From contig NZ_LPNR01000107.1 of NCBI RefSeq assembly GCF_019266065.1, positions 1-64,000 of the forward strand: a stretch of 64,000 nt of DNA, in the 5' to 3' direction. Below the pieces are notes generated by a model. It was not told the origin of the DNA. It saw nothing but the letters and a program-made list of their open reading frames with translations, and did no database searches. The translations under genes and the position numbers were made by a program. Shown here piece by piece: positions 44,319 through 50,655 of the stretch (positions are counted from its first letter, which is position 1; each line of letters begins with the position of its first letter). The stretch is from Nocardia sp. MH4. GTDB lineage: Bacteria > Actinomycetota > Actinomycetes > Mycobacteriales > Mycobacteriaceae.

Positions 44319-44624
44319 GTGGCGGGACAAAAGATCCGCATCAGGCTCAAGGCCTATGACCACGAGGCGATCGACGCGTCTGCGCGCAAGATCGTGGAGA
44401 CGGTGACCCGCACTGGCGCCCGTGTGGTCGGGCCTGTGCCGTTGCCCACCGAGAAGAACGTGTACTGCGTCATCCGTTCGCCGCACAAGTACAAGGACTC
44501 GCGCGAACACTTCGAGATGCGTACGCACAAGCGCCTCATCGACATCCTCGACCCGACGCCGAAGACGGTCGACGCGCTCATGCGCATCGACCTGCCGGCC
44601 AGCGTCGACGTCAACATTCAGTGA
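44319..44624 (+). CDS. rpsJ: 30S ribosomal protein S10
   Basis: 101 residues from GTG 44319. The sequence GQKIRIRLKAYDHEAID, PLPTEKNVYCVIRSPHKYK and FEMRTHKRLIDI is S10 throughout. The protein sits in the 30S head and also takes part in transcription antitermination with NusB. It opens the ribosomal operon, 14 bases before rplC. Confidence 0.98.
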   Translation: MAGQKIRIRLKAYDHEAIDASARKIVETVTRTGARVVGPVPLPTEKNVYCVIRSPHKYKDSREHFEMRTHKRLIDILDPTPKTVDALMRIDLPASVDVNIQ

Positions 44625-44638
44625 CGGGGACTCGAGAT

Positions 44639-45304
44639 ATGACTGACAACAAGAACCGGCCCGCAGCCGGCATCCTGGGCACCAAGCTCGGCATGACCCA
44701 GGTCTTCGACGAGAAGAACCGCGTCGTCCCGGTCACCGTCATCAAGGCGGGCCCGAACGTGGTCACCCAGATCCGCACCGTGGAGCGCGACGGCTACTCG
44801 GCCGTCCAGATCGCTTTCGGCGCCATCGACCCGCGCAAGGTGAACAAGCCGACTTCCGGCCAGTTCGCCAAGGCCGGTGTCACCCCGCGCCGCCACGTCA
44901 CCGAGATCCGCGTCGCGGATGCCTCCACCTTCGAGGTCGGCCAGGAGCTCTCCGCCGATGTCTTCGAAGAGGGCACCTACGTCGACGTGACCGGTATCAG
45001 CAAGGGCAAGGGCTTCGCCGGCACCATGAAGCGCCACGGCTTCAAGGGCCAGGGCGCCTCGCACGGTGCGCAGGCTGTGCACCGTCGCCCGGGCTCGATC
45101 GGTGGCTGCGCCACTCCCGGCCGCGTGTTCAAGGGCATGCGTATGTCGGGCCGTATGGGTAACGACCGCGTCACCACGCAGAACCTCTCGGTTCACAAGG
45201 TCGACGCCGAGAACGGCCTGCTCCTGGTCAAGGGTGCCATCCCGGGCCGCAAGGGCAACGTCGTGATCGTCAAGAGCGCCGTGAAGGGTGGTGCGCACGC
45301 ATGA
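44639..45304 (+). CDS. rplC: 50S ribosomal protein L3
   Basis: 221 residues from ATG 44639; a GTG 18 bases upstream is in frame but lacks a site. ILGTKLGMTQVFDE and HGAQAVHRRPGSIGGCATPGRVFKG, with the MSGRMGN tip, identify L3, an early-assembly protein near the peptidyl transferase centre. The stop overlaps the rplD start (ATGA). Confidence 0.98.
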   Translation: MTDNKNRPAAGILGTKLGMTQVFDEKNRVVPVTVIKAGPNVVTQIRTVERDGYSAVQIAFGAIDPRKVNKPTSGQFAKAGVTPRRHVTEIRVADASTFEVGQELSADVFEEGTYVDVTGISKGKGFAGTMKRHGFKGQGASHGAQAVHRRPGSIGGCATPGRVFKGMRMSGRMGNDRVTTQNLSVHKVDAENGLLLVKGAIPGRKGNVVIVKSAVKGGAHA

Positions 45305-45975
45305 CCAGCCTCGACAAGAAGGCCAACCTGACGCTGACCGTGAAGGCCGCAGGCGGCAAGACCGAAGGCACCGTCGAACTCCCCGCGGAGATCTTCGACG
45401 TGACCGCCAACGTCGCGCTGATGCACCAGGTCGTCATCGCGCAGCTGGCCGCCGCTCGCCAGGGCACCCACGCCACGAAGACTCGTGGTCAGGTCTCCGG
45501 TGGTGGCAAGAAGCCGTACCGCCAGAAGGGCACCGGCCGCGCCCGCCAGGGTTCGACCCGTGCGCCGCAGTTCGCCGGCGGTGGCACCGTCCACGGCCCG
45601 CAGCCGCGTGACTACAGCCAGCGGACCCCCAAGAAGATGAAGGCCGCCGCTCTGCGTGGCGCCCTGTCCGACCGGGCCCGCAACGAGCGCATCCACGTGA
45701 TCACCGAGCTGGTCGCGGGTCAGACCCCGTCGACCAAGGCCGCCAAGAGCTTCCTGTCCGAGCTGTCGGACCGCAAGAAGTTCCTGGTCGTCGTCGGTCG
45801 CGAGGACGTCGCCGCGTGGAAGAGCGTGGCGAACCTGCAGAACGTGCTGCCGATCGCCCCGGATCAGCTCAACACCTACGACGTCCTCAACAGCGACGAA
45901 CTGGTGTTCAGCGTCGAGGCCCTGAACGCGTTCGTTCACGGTCCCGCCGAGGCGGCCCAGGAGGAGAGCAAGTGA
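45301..45975 (+). CDS. rplD: 50S ribosomal protein L4
   Basis: 224 residues. The tunnel loop KTRGQVSGGGKKPYRQKGTGRARQGS and the QRTPKKMKAAALRGALSDR region are those of L4, which lines the exit tunnel and in enterobacteria represses its own operon. It overlaps rplC by four bases and rplW by four bases (GTGA). Confidence 0.98.
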   Translation: MTSLDKKANLTLTVKAAGGKTEGTVELPAEIFDVTANVALMHQVVIAQLAAARQGTHATKTRGQVSGGGKKPYRQKGTGRARQGSTRAPQFAGGGTVHGPQPRDYSQRTPKKMKAAALRGALSDRARNERIHVITELVAGQTPSTKAAKSFLSELSDRKKFLVVVGREDVAAWKSVANLQNVLPIAPDQLNTYDVLNSDELVFSVEALNAFVHGPAEAAQEESK

Positions 45976-46277
45976 GCACCATCGCCGACCCCCGCGACAT
46001 CCTGCTCGCACCGGTCATCTCGGAGAAGTCCTACGGACTGATCGAGGAAGGCACCTACACCTTCCTGGTGCACCCGGATTCGAACAAGACGCAGATCAAG
46101 ATCGCCGTCGAGAAGGTTTTCGGCGTCAAGGTCACCAGCGTCAACACCGCCAACCGTCAGGGCAAGCGCAAGCGGACCCGCTTCGGTTACGGCAAGCGCA
46201 AGGACACCAAGCGCGCGCTCGTGACCATCTCGGCCGACAGCAAGCCCATCGAGATCTTCGGAGGCCCGGTCGCGTAA
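45972..46277 (+). CDS. rplW: 50S ribosomal protein L23
   Basis: 101 residues from GTG 45972. LLAPVISEKSYGLIEEGTYTF and FGYGKRKDTKRALV are typical of L23, which surrounds the tunnel exit and docks trigger factor and SRP. It is translationally coupled to rplD. Confidence 0.98.
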   Translation: MSTIADPRDILLAPVISEKSYGLIEEGTYTFLVHPDSNKTQIKIAVEKVFGVKVTSVNTANRQGKRKRTRFGYGKRKDTKRALVTISADSKPIEIFGGPVA

Positions 46278-46310
46278 GCGGCTGGTCATCCAGAAAGTAG
46301 AGAAGAACTC

Positions 46311-47147
46311 ATGGCAATCCGTAAGTACAAGCCGACAACGCCGGGCCGTCGTGGCTCCAGCGTCTCGGACTTCGCCGAGATCACCCGGTCGACGCCGGAG
46401 AAGTCGCTGCTGCGCCCGCTCACCAAGTCCGGTGGTCGTAACGCGCACGGTCGCATCACCACGCGTCACCGCGGTGGCGGTCACAAGCGTGCCTACCGTG
46501 TCATCGACTTCCGTCGCCTGGACAAGGACGGCATCCCGGCCAAGGTCGCTCACATCGAGTACGACCCCAACCGCACCGCCAACATCGCACTGCTGCACTT
46601 CGCCGACGGCGAGAAGCGCTACATCATCGCGCCGAAGGGCATCCAGCAGGGCAGCCCGATCGAGTCCGGCCCCACGGCCGACATCAAGCCGGGCAACAAC
46701 CTGCCGCTGCGCAACATCCCGACCGGTACCACGATCCACAACGTGGAGCTGCGTCCGGGCGGCGGCGCCAAGATGGCCCGTGCCGCAGGCATGAGCATTC
46801 AGCTGCTGGGCAAGGAGGGGCCGTACGCGACCCTGCGTATGCCCTCCGGTGAAATCCGCCGTGTCGACGTGCGCTGCCGCGCCACCGTCGGCGAGGTCGG
46901 CAACGCCGAGCAGTCGAACATCAACTGGGGCAAGGCCGGCCGTATGCGCTGGAAGGGCCGCCGTCCTACCGTCCGTGGTGTCGTCATGAACCCGGTCGAC
47001 CACCCGCACGGTGGTGGTGAGGGTAAGACCTCCGGTGGTCGCCACCCGGTCTCCCCGTGGGGTCAGCCTGAGGGCCGCACCCGTAAGCCCAACCGTCCGA
47101 GCGACAAGCTCATCGTTCGCCGCCGCAAGACCGGCAAGAAGCGCTAA
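46311..47147 (+). CDS. rplB: 50S ribosomal protein L2
   Basis: 278 residues. GRNAHGRITTRHRGGGHKR, the RMPSGE motif and MNPVDHPHGGGEGKTSGG, with the conserved His of the catalytic-centre region, identify L2. The 33-base gap before it holds AGTAGAGAAG as its ribosome site. Confidence 0.98.
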   Translation: MAIRKYKPTTPGRRGSSVSDFAEITRSTPEKSLLRPLTKSGGRNAHGRITTRHRGGGHKRAYRVIDFRRLDKDGIPAKVAHIEYDPNRTANIALLHFADGEKRYIIAPKGIQQGSPIESGPTADIKPGNNLPLRNIPTGTTIHNVELRPGGGAKMARAAGMSIQLLGKEGPYATLRMPSGEIRRVDVRCRATVGEVGNAEQSNINWGKAGRMRWKGRRPTVRGVVMNPVDHPHGGGEGKTSGGRHPVSPWGQPEGRTRKPNRPSDKLIVRRRKTGKKR

Positions 47148-47161
47148 GGAGGAGGTAAGAA

Positions 47162-47443
47162 ATGCCACGCAGCCTCAAGAAGGGCCCGTTCGTCGACGAC
47201 CACCTCCTCGCGAAGGTGGACGTGCAGAACGAGAAGGGCACGAAGCAGGTCATCAAGACCTGGTCGCGTCGCTCGACCATCATCCCCGATTTCATCGGCC
47301 ACACTTTCGCCGTCCACGACGGTCGCAAGCATGTCCCGGTGTTCGTGTCGGACAACATGGTCGGCCACAAGCTCGGTGAGTTCGCGCCGACCAGGACGTT
47401 CAAGAGCCACGTCAAGGACGACCGGAAGAGCAAGCGGCGATGA
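47162..47443 (+). CDS. rpsS: 30S ribosomal protein S19
   Basis: 93 residues. PRSLKKGPFVDDHL, SRRSTIIPDFIGHTF and KLGEFAPTRTFKSH are S19. A TAAGGAGG ribosome site overlaps the rplB stop. S19 binds the 30S head with S13. It overlaps rplV by four bases. Confidence 0.98.
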   Translation: MPRSLKKGPFVDDHLLAKVDVQNEKGTKQVIKTWSRRSTIIPDFIGHTFAVHDGRKHVPVFVSDNMVGHKLGEFAPTRTFKSHVKDDRKSKRR

Positions 47444-47850
47444 CTGAAACCAACACCGAAACGGTTCAGAACCCGACTGCCCGCGCTACCGCTAAGCACG
47501 TGCGGGTCACCCCGATGAAGGCGCGTCGCGTCGTGGACCTGGTCCGCGGCAAGCGTGTCGAGGATGCCCTGGCGATCCTGAAGTTCGCGCCGCAGGCCGC
47601 GAGCGAGCCGGTCGCCAAGGTCGTGGCCAGTGCCGCGGCGAACGCCGAGAACAACCTCGGCCTCAACCCGGCCACCCTGGTCATCTCGACGGCTTTCGTC
47701 GACGAGGGTGCCACCATGAAGCGTTTCCAGCCGCGGGCCCAGGGCCGCGCGTTCCGGATTCGCAAGCGCACGAGCCACATCACCATCGAGGTCGAGAGCG
47801 TGCCCACCGCCGGCGCCACTCGTAGCCGCCGGAAGGGAGGGGCAAAGTAA
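47440..47850 (+). CDS. rplV: 50S ribosomal protein L22
   Basis: 136 residues. ARATAKHVRVTPMKARRVVDLVRGK and the beta-hairpin FQPRAQGRAFRIRKRTSHI identify L22, whose hairpin reaches into the exit tunnel. The stop is directly followed by the rpsC start. Confidence 0.98.
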   Translation: MTETNTETVQNPTARATAKHVRVTPMKARRVVDLVRGKRVEDALAILKFAPQAASEPVAKVVASAAANAENNLGLNPATLVISTAFVDEGATMKRFQPRAQGRAFRIRKRTSHITIEVESVPTAGATRSRRKGGAK

Positions 47851-48645
47851 ATGGGACAGAAAATCAACCCCCATGGCTTCCGCCTCGGTATCACCACCGA
47901 CTGGAAGTCGCGTTGGTACGCGGACAAGCAGTACGCGGAATACGTGAAGGAAGACGTTCAGATCCGCAAGCTCCTCGCCACCGGCATGGAGCGGGCAGGC
48001 ATCTCGAAGGTCGAGATCGAGCGCACCCGTGATCGCGTCCGTGTGGATATCCACACCGCGCGTCCCGGCATCGTGATCGGTCGTCGTGGCGCGGAGGCCG
48101 ACCGCATCCGCGCCGAGCTGGAGAAGCTCACCAAGAAGCAGGTTCAGCTGAACATCCTCGAGGTCAAGAACCCCGAGTCGGATGCGCAGCTGGTTGCTCA
48201 GGGTGTGGCCGAGCAGCTGTCCAACCGTGTGGCGTTCCGTCGCGCGATGCGTAAGGCCATTCAGTCGGCCATGCGTTCGCCGAACGTCAAGGGCATCCGC
48301 GTGCAGTGCTCGGGCCGCCTCGGTGGCGCCGAAATGTCGCGCTCGGAGTTCTACCGTGAGGGTCGCGTCCCGCTGCACACGCTGCGCGCGGACATCGACT
48401 ACGGCCTCTACGAGGCCAAGACCACCTTCGGTCGCATCGGCGTGAAGGTCTGGATCTACAAGGGTGACATCGTCGGTGGTCGTCGTGAGCTGACCGCTGC
48501 CGCTGCTGCTCCGGAGCGCCCGCGTCGCGAGCGTCCGAGCCGCCCCCGTCGGTCCGGCGCCACCGGCACCACCGCGACCAGCACCGAGGTCGGGCGTGCC
48601 GCCACTGCAGTGGCGGAGGCTCCGGCAGAGAGTCAGGAGGGCTGA
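47851..48645 (+). CDS. rpsC: 30S ribosomal protein S3
   Basis: 264 residues. MGQKINPHGFRLG, the KH-domain loop VIGRRGAEADRIR and GRLGGAEMSR are S3. The last 50 residues form a charged Arg/Pro/Ala tail, longer than in E. coli but usual in actinobacteria. S3 lies at the mRNA entry tunnel. Confidence 0.98.
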   Translation: MGQKINPHGFRLGITTDWKSRWYADKQYAEYVKEDVQIRKLLATGMERAGISKVEIERTRDRVRVDIHTARPGIVIGRRGAEADRIRAELEKLTKKQVQLNILEVKNPESDAQLVAQGVAEQLSNRVAFRRAMRKAIQSAMRSPNVKGIRVQCSGRLGGAEMSRSEFYREGRVPLHTLRADIDYGLYEAKTTFGRIGVKVWIYKGDIVGGRRELTAAAAAPERPRRERPSRPRRSGATGTTATSTEVGRAATAVAEAPAESQEG

Positions 48646-48648
48646 CGC

Positions 48649-49065
48649 ATGCTGATGCCCCGTAGGGTCAAGCACCGCAAGCAGCACCACCCGAGTCGCT
48701 CCGGCATGTCCAAGGGCGGCACCGCGGTGGCGTTCGGTGAGTACGGCATCCAGGCTCTCGAGCCCGCCTACGTCACCAACCGTCAGATCGAGTCGGCGCG
48801 TATCGCGATGACCCGCCACATCAAGCGTGGCGGCAAGATCTGGATCAACATCTACCCCGACCGCCCGCTCACCAAGAAGCCTGCCGAGACCCGCATGGGT
48901 TCCGGTAAGGGTTCGCCGGAGTGGTGGGTCGCGAACGTGAAGCCCGGTCGGGTCATGTTCGAGATGTCTTACCCGAACGAGGAGATCGCTCGTGAGGCCC
49001 TGCGCCGCGCGATGCACAAGCTCCCGATGAAGTGCAGGATCGTGACCAGGGAGGAGCAGTTCTGA
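48649..49065 (+). CDS. rplP: 50S ribosomal protein L16
   Basis: 138 residues. MLMPRRVKHRKQHH, TNRQIESARIAMTRHIKRGGKIWI and RMGSGKGSPEWWVANVKPG are L16, which contacts the A-site tRNA. The stop TGA shares its last base with the rpmC ATG. Confidence 0.98.
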   Translation: MLMPRRVKHRKQHHPSRSGMSKGGTAVAFGEYGIQALEPAYVTNRQIESARIAMTRHIKRGGKIWINIYPDRPLTKKPAETRMGSGKGSPEWWVANVKPGRVMFEMSYPNEEIAREALRRAMHKLPMKCRIVTREEQF

Positions 49066-49304
49066 TGGCTACCGGAACACCGGCCGCAGAGCTCCGCGAG
49101 CTCAACGAAGAAGAGCTCGTGGCCAAACTGCGCGAGAGCAAGGAAGAGCTCTTCAACCTGCGCTTCCAGATGGCGACGGGTCAGCTCGACAACAACCGAC
49201 GTCTGCGCGTCGTCCGTCATGAGATCGCGCGGATCTACACGGTCATGCGTGAGCGCGAGCTCGGCCTGGCCACGGCACCCGCTGGCAAGGGAGATGCGGC
49301 ATGA
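49065..49304 (+). CDS. rpmC: 50S ribosomal protein L29
   Basis: 79 residues from ATG 49065; an upstream in-frame start lies inside rplP. AAELRELNEEELVAKL, KEELFNLRFQMATGQLDN and RIYTVMRERE are the two-helix L29 protein of the tunnel exit. It overlaps both neighbours. Confidence 0.97.
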   Translation: MATGTPAAELRELNEEELVAKLRESKEELFNLRFQMATGQLDNNRRLRVVRHEIARIYTVMRERELGLATAPAGKGDAA

Positions 49305-49570
49305 GCGAGAACAAGGAAGAGCGCAACAGCCGCAAGGTACGCAGCGGCTACGTCGTCTCGGACAAGATGAACAAGACGATCGTCGTCGAGCTGGAAGACC
49401 GTCACCGGCACAAGCTCTACGGCAAGATCATTCGCACCACCTCCAAGGTGAAGGCGCATGACGAGAACGAGATCGCCGGCGTCGGCGACCGCGTTCAGCT
49501 GATGGAGACCCGCCCGCTGTCGGCCACCAAGCGCTGGCGTCTGGTCGAGGTCCTGGAGAAGGCCAAGTAA
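49301..49570 (+). CDS. rpsQ: 30S ribosomal protein S17
   Basis: 89 residues. RKVRSGYVVSDKMNKTIVV, HKLYGKII and GDRVQLMETRPLSATKRWRL are S17, an early 16S rRNA-binding protein. The operon ends here, as in mycobacteria, where rplN and the following genes form a separate unit. Confidence 0.98.
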   Translation: MSENKEERNSRKVRSGYVVSDKMNKTIVVELEDRHRHKLYGKIIRTTSKVKAHDENEIAGVGDRVQLMETRPLSATKRWRLVEVLEKAK

Positions 49571-49603
49571 GGTCCCTCCTCGATCCATCGAGATCGTTGC
49601 AGC

Positions 49604-49636
49604 GAAGGCCCGTTTCCCCCTGGGAAGCGGGCCTTC
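49604..49636 (+). terminator. Terminator of the S10 operon
   Basis: A 15-pair stem (GAAGGCCCGTTTCCC with GGGAAGCGGGCCTTC, one G-T pair) closes on a CCT loop 34 bases after rpsQ. The sequence after it (GTCGTTCC) is only mildly T-rich, as is common in high-GC genomes. Confidence 0.85.
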
Positions 49637-49679
49637 GTCGTTCCTCGGGTCATACCGCTGTGGTTTCATCGTTGATACC

Positions 49680-49913
49680 ATGGGTTTCATGGCGTGGACA
49701 ATGCGGCTCACCGATGACGAAGAGGCGGCGCTCGCTGCTCAAGCAGACGGCGAGGGTCGGTCCAAGAACGAGATCATGCGCGATGCGCTGCGTGCCTACC
49801 TTTTGCGCAATCGACAGTGGGAGACGCCGTTACTCGCAGACGATGAAACCTTCGACCTCGGTGGCCCGATCGGCAAGGACGATATTCGTGACGCGATGAA
49901 TCGGTCCGCATGA
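49680..49913 (+). CDS. Ribbon-helix-helix antitoxin, VapB-like
   Basis: 77 residues. The N-terminal MRLTDDEEAALAAQADGEGRSKNEIMRDALRAYL has the pattern of a ribbon-helix-helix DNA-binding domain, and the C-terminal part is acidic (ADDETFDLGGPIGKDD), as expected for toxin wrapping. Starts at 49680, 49689 or 49698 are all possible. The first has no ribosome site but GATACC just before it, so the mRNA may be leaderless. The stop overlaps the toxin start by four bases (ATGA), the usual toxin-antitoxin coupling. It should neutralise the toxin and repress the pair. Confidence 0.82.
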   Translation: MGFMAWTMRLTDDEEAALAAQADGEGRSKNEIMRDALRAYLLRNRQWETPLLADDETFDLGGPIGKDDIRDAMNRSA

Positions 49914-50347
49914 TCGTTGTCGCTGACACTTCTGGACTGCTCGCGATGTTCAATCGCTCGGACCCGGAGCACTTCGCGGTTCGGCGCGCGGCGGATTCGG
50001 CGAGTGCGCTCGTGGTCAGCCCGTTGGCGTTGACCGAGGTTCATCATGTGGCGAGTGTCCGGGCCGGGCGAAAGGTGGCCGACCGGATTCTCGGCTTGTT
50101 GGCAGAGCGCATCGCGTCCACTCGTGTCGTCCTCGCTCAGGTCGATGCCACTCAGCTGGCCACCGCGATCTCGGTGCGTGGGACCTACGACGGTCTGGAT
50201 CTGGATCTGGTCGATGCGGTCTGTGTGGCGTTGGCGGCGGAATACGACACCGACGCTATTCTCACGCTTGATCGCCGCGACTTCCGCGTCCTTCGGCCAC
50301 TGAACGGTTACCCGGCATTCCGGCTGTTTCCCGACGACTGTGAATGA
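49910..50347 (+). CDS. vapC: PIN-domain ribonuclease toxin, VapC-like
   Basis: 145 residues. The PIN-domain acidic residues are present: Asp6 (VADTSG), Glu43 (LTEVHH), Asp102 (LVDAVCVALA) and Asp121 (LTLDRRDF). VapC toxins use Mg2+ to cut tRNA or rRNA and are held by the antitoxin encoded just before. The pair lies between the ribosomal operon and what looks like the relic of another gene, a typical site for acquired small modules. Confidence 0.88.
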   Translation: MIVVADTSGLLAMFNRSDPEHFAVRRAADSASALVVSPLALTEVHHVASVRAGRKVADRILGLLAERIASTRVVLAQVDATQLATAISVRGTYDGLDLDLVDAVCVALAAEYDTDAILTLDRRDFRVLRPLNGYPAFRLFPDDCE

Positions 50348-50411
50348 CTGGTGCCGCTGACGAATCCCCGGCGTACCTGACCGCTGCCGGGCGTCTGGCG
50401 ACGACCTCGAC

Positions 50412-50609
50412 ATGCTGGCTAGGTACCCGGGGAAAATCGGTGGCGGGGTGGGTGCTGTCACGCATCCGTCGATGCGGGCCTATCGGGACGTGCTGTCGAT
50501 CGGGGCGGTGCGCAATACCGTGTTGCTCGGGGCGTTGGTGCGGGTGCCGCACTTCGCCGCTCGGTCCTGCGGACCACGACGAAGGCGGTCGCCGGTCCGT
50601 CGCGGGTGA
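50412..50609 (+). pseudogene. Possible remnant of an MFS transporter gene
   Basis: From ATG 50472 the frame reads MRAYRDVLSIGAVRNTVLLGALVRVP, which resembles the N-terminal segment of actinobacterial major-facilitator proteins. After about 30 residues the similarity stops and the frame ends at 50609 in Arg-rich sequence. No membrane segments follow in any frame. It would be the stub left by a deletion. The evidence is short, so this is tentative. Confidence 0.3.
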
Positions 50610-50614
50610 AGCGT

Positions 50615-50643
50615 CCCCGGCCCCGTAGGAGCCGGGGCCGGGG
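50615..50643. terminator. GC-rich hairpin between convergent genes
   Basis: CCCCGGCCCCG pairs with CGGGGCCGGGG around TAGGAGC. It lies 13 bases beyond the stop of the minus-strand membrane protein gene. No T-run follows on either strand, so it may terminate by structure alone. Confidence 0.5.
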
Positions 50644-50655
50644 CGCGGTCGGTGG

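Noticed and set aside
43877..44350. Short minus-strand frames in the S10 leader
   Set aside because: They have irregular composition, no ribosome sites and no recognisable similarity, and one overlaps the start of rpsJ.
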